Below are positions 51,164 through 58,786 of a DNA stretch of 64,000 bases, piece after piece; the stretch's first letter is position 1, and the number at the start of each line of letters is the position of its first letter. The DNA lies in contig NZ_ASJR01000003.1 in assembly GCF_000474745.1 (NCBI RefSeq), forward strand, positions 1 through 64,000. Direction: 5' to 3'. The notes beneath the pieces were generated by a model that was not told the origin of the DNA, made no database searches, and saw only the letters and a program-made list of their open reading frames with translations. The position numbers were made by a program, and so were the translations under genes. Source of the DNA: Chitinivibrio alkaliphilus ACht1. GTDB lineage: Bacteria; Fibrobacterota; Chitinivibrionia; Chitinivibrionales; Chitinivibrionaceae.

Positions 51164-52540
51164 TTATCGTACCCGCTCCCGTACTCCATAGGTGAGCGTT
51201 TTTTCCTCACTTGGTTGTACCGACAGGGTGAATTTTACCCGATGGGCGGAGAGACGGGTGTAATCAGGAGCATCAAAGAGCGTCCACTCTCCACTGAGGG
51301 GCACTATGATATCCACGGATACGGGAGAATCTTTTTCATTTCTCAGGAGTAGCTCATAGGTACTTTCAGCGCGTCTATTTGAAACCCGTTCATACTCAGT
51401 TTGTCGAAATTGCGCTGTTACATCAAAAGCAGTGCCTGTCCTTAGGGAAACCTCGTGGTTCTTAGGAGTATGGGGGAGGCGGTTTTCTCCTGAAAAAATG
51501 CTGAGTCCCGACTCCATCTCTTTATAAATACGTAGGGTACCACCCGGCAAAGGTTCCTTGATTCGGTGTTCCTCTTTTGTAGTAAAGCGAAGGATATTTT
51601 TCACAGGAAGGTCATTGATATGGGTATTTCGTGCGGTGTAAAACTGTGGTGCTGTGATTTGATATGATTGGGTAACTGGTAGGGAGTCAACGTGTATCAG
51701 GCGAAGTTGTTTTTGTTGGTCATTTCTCAGGGTGGTTGGAAAAGGAAGGGTGTAGCGATGCATGTCGCCAAGGGATTCCCGGGACATTTCTCTGTCCCCA
51801 GAGGGAGGCGAAGCCTGTGCTCCCATGGGTGCACCACGATGGCGGCTGGAGTGGTCTTGCACGGTATGTACATCCCCAGCTATGAGACTTATTTTTGTCG
51901 TATCAAAGGATATGCCGGAGTTGTTTTGTACAGTAGCCCATCCGGTAAGATGTGCTGTGGTTTCATCTGGTGCTATGGTGAGGACGTAGTCGGCTGTCCA
52001 GCTCATTCCACGGGTAAGGTAACGAACATCAAGGGCGTGTTGCCCCTCTTGGCGTGTCTCTACGTCCCAGGTTAGTTTCGGTACTGCGGAGAAATGGGGC
52101 GGAAGTTGTGGAAGTAGCACCGTGCCGGGATGCCCAATATGGACCTCTTCATCTATCTTAAATATGGGGTCCCCGTCAGCTGACAAAAGAGTTGCTGTTT
52201 TTTCCGTTCCGTCCTCTAAACGAAGAGAAACGTCTTTTCCTACATAATGAGAAAGAAGCCGTTGCCGACGTATATTAGCAACGTCATAGTTTTGTTCGCG
52301 TACGGTAATTACAGGATCACTGTGCACGGATACGGTTTGAGGAATGATTTGTGTTGCCACATCTTCATAGCGTATTCGCGTATTTCCAGGGGAGAGTTGT
52401 ACGTGACGTCTTTCATAGATCATACCTCTATCAGAGTTGTAGATTGCCACATGCGAGCATTGTCTATCCTCCACAGTCGAAATTGTCTCTGCGCCGTATA
52501 AAAAAGCTGTCATGGCATAGATAAATATGTATGGTTTCAC
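51164..52540 (-). CDS. DUF4139-domain (mucoidy inhibitor MuiA-like) protein
   Basis: The 458-residue protein has a signal-like N-terminus (I-F-I-Y-A-M-T-A-F-L) and an extended beta-rich body. The DUF4139 region has Y-L-T-R-G-M-S-W-T-A-D-Y near residue 170 and the strand block N-N-S-G-I-S-F-D-T near 205, both typical of the family. The domain occurs in extracytoplasmic proteins with no fixed function. It lacks the long N-terminal coiled coil seen in larger MuiA relatives. It lies between hemW and the hybrid kinase on the same strand. Confidence 0.75.
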   Translation of the reverse strand: MKPYIFIYAMTAFLYGAETISTVEDRQCSHVAIYNSDRGMIYERRHVQLSPGNTRIRYEDVATQIIPQTVSVHSDPVITVREQNYDVANIRRQRLLSHYVGKDVSLRLEDGTEKTATLLSADGDPIFKIDEEVHIGHPGTVLLPQLPPHFSAVPKLTWDVETRQEGQHALDVRYLTRGMSWTADYVLTIAPDETTAHLTGWATVQNNSGISFDTTKISLIAGDVHTVQDHSSRHRGAPMGAQASPPSGDREMSRESLGDMHRYTLPFPTTLRNDQQKQLRLIHVDSLPVTQSYQITAPQFYTARNTHINDLPVKNILRFTTKEEHRIKEPLPGGTLRIYKEMESGLSIFSGENRLPHTPKNHEVSLRTGTAFDVTAQFRQTEYERVSNRRAESTYELLLRNEKDSPVSVDIIVPLSGEWTLFDAPDYTRLSAHRVKFTLSVQPSEEKTLTYGVRERVR

Positions 52541-52647
52541 GAAGAACTCCTTATGTAGGTAGAGGTATATAAAGATATGTTTTTCTTCTTAGAGAAGGGA
52601 GATCTTTCTGTGTTTGTAAGGTAAGGATATACACATCATGAACGGAT

Positions 52648-54933
52648 CTATTTTGAATTTTTGCGGGGCGGTTGAGTATTTCTTCGTATCTTTTGTAGTA
52701 CCGTAGCAACTGTTGCGTAGAGTTCCTGGCGACGAAAGGGCTTTTGAAGAAAGGCGGTATAGGATTCTTCTTGTATTGTCGTAACGTATGCTGAATGAGA
52801 AAAACCGGAAGAAATAAGTACGGGAACCTGTGGAGAGATTGTACGAATTTCCTCAAAGGTTTCCCTGCCACTCATGACAGGCATATTCATGTCAAGAATA
52901 ATAAGATCGATCTCTTTTTTCTTTTTGCGAAAGAGAGTTACTCCACTGGGACCATCTGAAGCCGTATACGCATGATACCCCTTTTTTTGTAGGATGGTTT
53001 GGGCGGTGTGTCGAATGAGTTCTTCATCATCAATGATAAGTATTGTCCCCGCTTCAGTTTGGGTTACAACCCTTTCCTGAGGAAAGGAGGATCGTGTATC
53101 TTTTGTTACTGGTAGATAGATGTGAAATACTGTTCCGACTCCTTCTTCAGAAGAGAGGGTTATGGCACCACCGTGGTCCTGAACCGTTCCGTAGACAGTT
53201 GCCATGCCAAGGCCAGTCCCTTTACCCACTTCTTTTGTGGTGAAAAAGGGGTCAAATATTTTATCCGCCACTTCCTTTGGCATTCCGCAGCCCGTGTCTT
53301 CCACCATAATATCGATATAAAGGCCTTCTTCCAAGGAAAAGGGAGAATTTTTGCAATATTCAGCATCGAGAGTGACAGTATGGGTGGAAATAGTAATACG
53401 ACCACCTTCTTTCATGGCGTGAGATGCATTAATTCCCATATTCATTATGGCGTTTTGAAGAAGGGCTGCATCTCCAATGAGCTTACTTTCGGTGGCGTGT
53501 AGTTCTACGGAGAGGGTAATTTTTTTATCAAGAGAGTGCTTGAGAAGACTGGCTGTTTCAGTTAGTATCGCATGACAGTCTATACAGGTATTTGTTTTCT
53601 TGCCAGATCGTGCAAAGGAGAGCATTTTTCGTGTGAGACTGCCTGCGCGTTCCGCTGCAGTAATAATTAATCGAGTATACTCCCGCTGTTCTTGGGTTGT
53701 GTGGGTGGTTTGGAGTAGTTCTGAGGCGCCAATAATACCACTGAGGGCGTTGTTAAAGTCGTGTGCAATGCCACCGGCAAGTTGACCAAGGGCTTCCATC
53801 TTTTGTGTTTGATGAATTTGTTCTTGTAAGGCTTGTTCTTTTTCTTCTGCTCGACGTCTTTGTGTTATATCTCTGATATTTATTAAAACTCCTGCCACGG
53901 CTGGTTCGTTGAGGAGATTGCAACCGATACTTTCTAGTATAATCCATGCCCCGTCCTTATGTCTCACTCGAAATTCTCCACGGAAATTAGTATTAGGGTG
54001 TGCGAGAATTTCACGGAACAAAAGGGCCGCATCCTTCCGATCATGGGGGTGAACTTTTTCAAGATAGAGTTTCTTTTGCAGCTCTTGGGGGGTATAGCCT
54101 AAAATGCGAGAGACGGAATCACTTATAAAAGAGATGTGTCCGTTTTGGTCGGTTATTTGAAAAATATCATTAGAATTACTCAACATGAGATGCATACTTT
54201 TTGCGTGTTTTTCTGCGTCTTTCCTCGTGGCACGAAGGGCGGTATTCTTCTCTTCAATGGCAATACGCATGGTATCAAGGGTTGTGGCAAGGGTGCCGAT
54301 CTCGTCATTTTGACTTAAGGCAACAGGATGAGAGAAATCTCCCTGTGATAGTTGTTTCACAGCCGTGGTTACTGTTTCAAGGGGAGCTAAGATTGTCGCG
54401 TATATACCATGATACAATATGCTTATTATGGCCGTTAAGAGTATGAGGTTTGAGATGATAAGAACGAATGCTTGAGAGCGCAACTCGTCACGTAAAGGAA
54501 CACCTGAAAATGCCATATATACCGTCCCAATGGGTGTTCCTTCATGGTAGACGGTGAAGCTTTTTTGCATTGCATCTTTGGAAAATTCATCTTTGGTGCA
54601 GGTACTGAGGGTTCCGTCTTTTCTTCGATATACACAAATATGAATATCCGTATCTGTATCAATAACAGCAAGTGCATGAATATTTTGATCACTCATGGTT
54701 GCTTTTAAAATGTTCTCTATGGCACTGGCATTAAAATCCCATACGGGAATGGAAAGGACATTCCGCAGATGACGTCCTGTTGTTGTTGCATGAGTTGTTA
54801 ATTGCTGTTCTATAGAGTGTTTTGTCCGAATGAGAGTATACACGGTATAGGTTGTGGCGATACATACTGATACAGAAAGGATGAGTAGGGTGAGTTTCTT
54901 TTGTATGGAGAGATTCTGTAAAAAATTATTCAT
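52648..54933 (-). CDS. Hybrid sensor histidine kinase with periplasmic sensor, HAMP, PAS and receiver
   Basis: The 761-residue protein has an N-terminal membrane helix (L-L-I-L-S-V-S-V-C-I-A-T near residue 18), a periplasmic sensor (about 40-165) and a second helix near 170-192. The cytosolic part follows: HAMP (about 190-245), PAS/PAC (about 255-375), HisKA with phospho-acceptor His in G-G-I-A-H-D-F-N-N, HATPase with M-N-M-G-I-N-A-S-H-A-M and D-T-G-C-G-M-P, and a receiver at about 635-750 (I-I-D-D-E-E, phospho-acceptor Asp in L-I-I-L-D-M-N-M-P). Its start overlaps an 88-residue exported protein gene by 8 bases, suggesting the two sense together. No target regulator is nearby. Confidence 0.9.
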   Translation of the reverse strand: MNNFLQNLSIQKKLTLLILSVSVCIATTYTVYTLIRTKHSIEQQLTTHATTTGRHLRNVLSIPVWDFNASAIENILKATMSDQNIHALAVIDTDTDIHICVYRRKDGTLSTCTKDEFSKDAMQKSFTVYHEGTPIGTVYMAFSGVPLRDELRSQAFVLIISNLILLTAIISILYHGIYATILAPLETVTTAVKQLSQGDFSHPVALSQNDEIGTLATTLDTMRIAIEEKNTALRATRKDAEKHAKSMHLMLSNSNDIFQITDQNGHISFISDSVSRILGYTPQELQKKLYLEKVHPHDRKDAALLFREILAHPNTNFRGEFRVRHKDGAWIILESIGCNLLNEPAVAGVLINIRDITQRRRAEEKEQALQEQIHQTQKMEALGQLAGGIAHDFNNALSGIIGASELLQTTHTTQEQREYTRLIITAAERAGSLTRKMLSFARSGKKTNTCIDCHAILTETASLLKHSLDKKITLSVELHATESKLIGDAALLQNAIMNMGINASHAMKEGGRITISTHTVTLDAEYCKNSPFSLEEGLYIDIMVEDTGCGMPKEVADKIFDPFFTTKEVGKGTGLGMATVYGTVQDHGGAITLSSEEGVGTVFHIYLPVTKDTRSSFPQERVVTQTEAGTILIIDDEELIRHTAQTILQKKGYHAYTASDGPSGVTLFRKKKKEIDLIILDMNMPVMSGRETFEEIRTISPQVPVLISSGFSHSAYVTTIQEESYTAFLQKPFRRQELYATVATVLQKIRRNTQPPRKNSK

Positions 54934-55192
54934 ACATCTTCTGTCCTGTAAGGGATGGGTATGCCTTTATAACGTGATAGGCTATTCTTTGACTCTTTCC
55001 TCCAATTAGCGAGGCCGTTGAAGGGATGATTTTCATAATGGGCGGCCACTTATGAATGTACCAAAGGAGTGTCTCCTCTATGTTCCATGGGGAGGTTTCT
55101 AGATTTTCTGAGGGGAGCTTCTCGGTGTATGTAGTGTTAGCGGCGCAGGCATGAAGGAGTAGGTAGAGTATGGAAAAGAGGTACAGGGTCAT
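54926..55192 (-). CDS. Small exported protein coupled to the hybrid kinase
   Basis: The 88-residue product has a hydrophobic N-terminus (L-Y-L-F-S-I-L-Y-L-L-L-H-A-C) that could be a lipoprotein signal with Cys16, though the His at -2 is unusual. The mature part contains W-N-I-E-E-T-L-L-W-Y-I-H-K-W-P and no known motif. GGAGG sits seven bases upstream of the ATG. It overlaps the kinase start by 8 bases, so it is probably translated with it and may be a periplasmic partner. No homology is claimed. Confidence 0.55.
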   Translation of the reverse strand: MTLYLFSILYLLLHACAANTTYTEKLPSENLETSPWNIEETLLWYIHKWPPIMKIIPSTASLIGGKSQRIAYHVIKAYPSLTGQKMYE

Positions 55193-55613
55193 ATGAAGGC
55201 CTCCAGTCTACTCGTAGTATACCATATATCTTGTTGCATGCAATTCTTTTATACCTGCCATGGTAATTCCTTTGAGAAAACAAGTATAAGGAGCAGAGGC
55301 GGTGAGTATTCAATACGATTAGATATACTGATGTTTCTGTCCATATACTATATTTGCTAAGATCGTATCAACATACACATCAGGTTATTATTGCAGCATA
55401 CTCACTAGGAGTTTTTCATGACGCTATGCAGGGAGTGTCCTTCGTTGTTTTTGTTTTCTAAAAGGTGCGTTTTTCTTCCTTTCTCAGCACACCTGCTGTC
55501 GTGCTTCAGTATGTTGCCATGGGTTGACGCATCCAGTACTGGGTGATCGATTATTTCAAGGGAATACTATAGAGATCGGTAATAGTAATATCTAACATAT
55601 ACGTGGAGGAATA
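55193..55613. other. 421-base intergenic region with one weak small ORF
   Basis: I see no RNA gene, repeat or strong promoter pair. A 42-codon open frame at 55418-55546 (+) starts ATG six bases after CTAGGAG and is Cys-rich (T-L-C-R-E-C-P near the start), but no feature of a known family is visible. A TTGACG at 55524-55529 has only a poor -10 (GATTAT, 19-base spacing). The barrel protein's own GGAGGA ribosome site ends the region. The length would allow a long regulated leader for that gene. Confidence 0.3.
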
Positions 55614-57071
55614 ATGAGGAGTAGTTTTCAGAGAATGATTTTATGTGCGGGGATTCTCTTTCTTACAGGAGGATATCTCTATGGTGCAGGGACCATGAAC
55701 ACCCGTGGGCTGGCAGGGGTAAGCCGAACCTTGTCAACTTATCCTCTTGGTCAGGGGTTGTATCATTTTGGCGGTTCGGCTAAGTTTGATATTGCTCCAG
55801 AGGGGGTAGAAACTGATGCTGGCACGGAGCGAGTCGTCTCCCTTTCTCAATCACTTTTTTGGGCGTATGGGCTCAACCCGTCCCTTGATGTAAGCATGGA
55901 ACTTCCTTTTTATCAAGACTTTTGGGATGGCCGTGAAGATGACCGGGCGGGTCTGGGAGATCTTGCCGTGGCGATGAAATTGCAACACCCCGGGTTTAAG
56001 GAAAATGCACCCTTTACCTTTGCTTATCACATGGTTGCTCATCTACCTACGGGAAGCAGTGATAAGGGGGTATTTCCACGGCATAGTTATTATACTACGA
56101 AGGATAGTGCCGCTGGAAATCAAGCGTTTACAGGAGAGGCATGGCGTCTTGCTCCATCTATGGTGTGGAGCATCGATCTTGCTCGTCGCTCTAATCCTCT
56201 TCCCATGCGTATTCATGGGAATTTGGGCGCTTCTGTTGCCGTACACACTCCCGATAAAAACAATCTCTATAACATGTATTCAGCGGCCATTGGAGCTGTA
56301 GCTCTAGAGTATGATATTGAGAAGGACCTTACTCTTTTCACAGAACTTTCGGGAGAGTTTCGTATTGGTCATTTTATTGAGGGGTTTAGTCTCACTGATT
56401 TCAATAACGATCGTGTCCTTTTCTCTCTTGGCGGTACGCGGTACTTTCCTCGCGGTATGTATCTTACCAGTTCTGCAGACATCGGCGTTTCAAGTAGACA
56501 ACACAGTACTCCCTGGGAAATTACGGATGATGCAGGTGCACCGCTTGTATATGAAACACGGGCAGTTCCTGAGATCGGTGTGAATTTCACCTTTGGTCGG
56601 TATGGGAGAAAAATGAAATCACCGGTAAAGACAGAATCACACCAAGAGAGACAGGATATACAGCCAATTCGCGAGGAGCCTCGGGAAAAAGAGCTCTTGT
56701 CCCCTGAAGAAAATTGGCAACGTCTTGAATCACATGAAGAAGAGATTGAGGAACAGGAAGAGCAGAAAGAAACAGAAGAGATCTCGCATGAGGTGTCTCT
56801 TGCAGATATAAACGAAACTTCAGAGGTGTACACTTCTCTTCTTGACAGGGTTGCCCAAAAACTTATTGAGGATGAGCTTCATCTTGTCATTATGGCCTAT
56901 CGTGATGGAGTTGTTACAGAGGAGCCGGCCGAATGGGCGCGAAGAGTTGGCCATGACTTAATTGATCGGGGGGTTGATGAAACTCACCTGATTCTTCGTG
57001 TGAGTACTGTGCGAGACAGGGAGGAGTCTGAGCAGACGAACCATCGCGTAATTTTAACATTTCAAGAATAG
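55614..57071 (+). CDS. Outer membrane beta-barrel protein with OmpA-like C-terminal domain
   Basis: The 485-residue product has a signal peptide (I-L-F-L-T-G-G-Y-L-Y-G-A-G). A region of amphipathic strands follows (about residues 50-345, with many aromatic strand ends), then an acidic linker at about 350-400 (E-E-I-E-E-Q-E-E-Q-K-E). The C-terminal domain (about 405-485) resembles OmpA-C (V-A-Q-K-L-I-E-D-E near the start and N-H-R-V-I-L-T-F at the end). The peptidoglycan-contacting T-D-x(2)-G and N-x(2)-L-S-x(2)-R-A block is not present in its usual form, so wall binding is uncertain. GGAGGA precedes the start, and a terminator follows the stop. Confidence 0.7.
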   Translation: MRSSFQRMILCAGILFLTGGYLYGAGTMNTRGLAGVSRTLSTYPLGQGLYHFGGSAKFDIAPEGVETDAGTERVVSLSQSLFWAYGLNPSLDVSMELPFYQDFWDGREDDRAGLGDLAVAMKLQHPGFKENAPFTFAYHMVAHLPTGSSDKGVFPRHSYYTTKDSAAGNQAFTGEAWRLAPSMVWSIDLARRSNPLPMRIHGNLGASVAVHTPDKNNLYNMYSAAIGAVALEYDIEKDLTLFTELSGEFRIGHFIEGFSLTDFNNDRVLFSLGGTRYFPRGMYLTSSADIGVSSRQHSTPWEITDDAGAPLVYETRAVPEIGVNFTFGRYGRKMKSPVKTESHQERQDIQPIREEPREKELLSPEENWQRLESHEEEIEEQEEQKETEEISHEVSLADINETSEVYTSLLDRVAQKLIEDELHLVIMAYRDGVVTEEPAEWARRVGHDLIDRGVDETHLILRVSTVRDREESEQTNHRVILTFQE

Positions 57072-57093
57072 GCCGTTCTTTTTCATCATGAGT

Positions 57094-57120
57094 GTGGAGC
57101 CTTTCGGCTCCACTTTTTTT
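57094..57120 (+). terminator. Rho-independent terminator of the barrel gene
   Basis: GTGGAGCC (57094-57101) pairs with GGCTCCAC (57106-57113) around a TTTC loop and is followed by seven T residues. It ends the barrel transcript; the T run overlaps the stop codon of the desaturase gene on the other strand. Confidence 0.85.
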
Positions 57121-58162
57121 ATGCCTGCGTGGCTTCCTTATAGGTACACCATTTTTCTGTAGATGGAGCATATAGTTTGCATTTCTTTGTGATTTTAAGA
57201 TAGTCACGAAAAAGACGGTTGCTCTCGTGCAGTGTTGGACCATAGACGTTTTTTAAGACCTTGTATGCTGCGGGGAGATGGTAGAACGGGATTTTCATAT
57301 GTATATGATGTGGGACGTGTACGTAGATATTATGGAGAAAAAAGTTATACCATGCAGGGACAATGTAGGTTGCAGTGCTTTCTATTTGCCCATGGAAGGA
57401 GGTCCATTTTTTTCCCGGACGCCACGCAATATTGGGATGTATATGTTGGACATAGACAGTTGCTCCCATAATATAGTTCCATATAATAAAGGGTATGGCA
57501 AAGACACGAAGAAATGTTGCTCCCCCCGCTGCAAGGGAGTATCCCTGTGCGGTATATCCTCCTCCCCACACAGAGATAGTAATCATACTGATCATTGCAA
57601 TAAGTACAATGGCTTTATCTCGTCGAACCCCTTTTCCTGGTGCTGTAAACAAGAGCATACCCTTGGCCCAAATTTCCCATAGATAGTATGGACCTGCCCC
57701 AAGGGGAGACCAATAGATTCGGTGTAAGACTTTTTTTACCGGAGAGTAGGATCGATATTCTTGCGGTGATACGGGTTGCCAAATAAAGTCTGCCCCAATC
57801 TTTGCTGTATGTCCATGGTGTACACGGTTGTGACCGTATACCCACTGTCCAAAGGCATGGAGAGATGGTATCATTGCAAGCTGGCCTGCGAGGTAATTCT
57901 TTCGTTTTCCCTGCAAAAAAGAGCCGTGAGCGGCATCATGACCCAGCACAAACAAACCGCTGATGGTAAGCCCCGTAAGAATCCATAGGGGGATGAGCAG
58001 AGCAATGTTTTCGGTGTTCCATAAGAGCACCACCAGAAGAATATAGAGACTGATATCACGAAGAAGATACGCAATGCTTATGTGCTCTCGGGGTTTTGTC
58101 AGATGTGCAGGAACATGGGTACGTGCTTCACGTAGTTTACTATGTCTACTCGTTTCAGTCAT
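57119..58162 (-). CDS. Di-iron fatty acid desaturase
   Basis: This integral membrane desaturase uses O2 and an electron donor to introduce a double bond into lipid acyl chains. The 347-residue protein has four membrane helices and the three His boxes: H-D-A-A-H near residue 75, H-N-R-V-H-H near 110, and H-V-P-H-H near 280. The order and spacing are those of the omega-6/omega-3 (DesA-type) group. The start at 58162 is preceded by GGAGG with five bases of spacing; the longer frame upstream has no ribosome site. It would alter membrane fluidity and needs oxygen, which is notable beside an anaerobic-type gene set. Confidence 0.85.
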   Translation of the reverse strand: MTETSRHSKLREARTHVPAHLTKPREHISIAYLLRDISLYILLVVLLWNTENIALLIPLWILTGLTISGLFVLGHDAAHGSFLQGKRKNYLAGQLAMIPSLHAFGQWVYGHNRVHHGHTAKIGADFIWQPVSPQEYRSYSPVKKVLHRIYWSPLGAGPYYLWEIWAKGMLLFTAPGKGVRRDKAIVLIAMISMITISVWGGGYTAQGYSLAAGGATFLRVFAIPFIIWNYIMGATVYVQHIHPNIAWRPGKKWTSFHGQIESTATYIVPAWYNFFLHNIYVHVPHHIHMKIPFYHLPAAYKVLKNVYGPTLHESNRLFRDYLKITKKCKLYAPSTEKWCTYKEATQA

Positions 58163-58273
58163 AGATCCTCCAAGGGGGTTTTTATATAAAATATATAGAG
58201 CGGAATCCATAGTCTACTTTTTTGGTAGTCTATAAAAAAATGGCTCTGCTTTGAACTGCAGCTGTGGGCGGTG

Positions 58274-58786
58274 TCAGGAAAAAAAACGCTGGAGTATTTC
58301 AGAAAGGGCGCGTGGGAAATTGGTATAGAGATCTCCCTGTGATACCACGGTGTGGTTGGTGGCAGCTTGAGAGATCATGAGATTTGCCGGCAGGGAAAAA
58401 TCTTCAATGAGAGCATCTTGTGCATCGCGGAGAGGGGAAGAAGAGCACCCCACAATCTCTTTCACGGTGTCTGCATAGGTGCCGGAACGGTTTGAGTAGG
58501 TATAGATATCCTTTTTCAAGGCTGCGGCTACGCCAATCTCAAAGGCGGTTCCGTCATCCACACAGGCTCCTCTGAATGGGGTGATGTCGGCAAGAATAAG
58601 GTCACATTGATAGAGGTGTGACATGTTCTCTGCAAAGATGCGTTTTGCCGTTGGTGAAGAAATGCTGCCGTCTCCGGGAATACGCGGATGGATGGAAAAG
58701 GAGGGGCAGAGCTCTTTGATTGTGACGACAAAGTTGTCATAGGAGGGGTGAAAGACCAAGGGACCGGCAAAATAGACTGATTTCAT
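58274..58786 (-). CDS. Nucleoside 2-deoxyribosyltransferase family protein
   Basis: Family enzymes exchange the base of 2'-deoxynucleosides by cleaving and re-forming the N-glycosidic bond. The 170-residue protein has the opening Y-F-A-G-P-L-V-F near residue 4, the strand-end Asp in L-I-L-A-D-I-T near 65, and the catalytic Glu block D-G-T-A-F-E-I-G near 80, all as in NDT and the TIR/SLOG-related Rossmannoid folds. A C-terminal region beyond residue 110 is less conserved. It overlaps the upstream cyclase/Nudix gene by 4 bases (ATGA), so the two form one unit. It may be a salvage enzyme or an effector that acts on nucleotides. Confidence 0.7.
   Translation of the reverse strand: MKSVYFAGPLVFHPSYDNFVVTIKELCPSFSIHPRIPGDGSISSPTAKRIFAENMSHLYQCDLILADITPFRGACVDDGTAFEIGVAAALKKDIYTYSNRSGTYADTVKEIVGCSSSPLRDAQDALIEDFSLPANLMISQAATNHTVVSQGDLYTNFPRALSEILQRFFS

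Noticed and set aside
58163-58273. TAGTCTA direct repeats between the desaturase and deoxyribosyltransferase genes
   Set aside because: Only two short copies; too little to call an element or a terminator.
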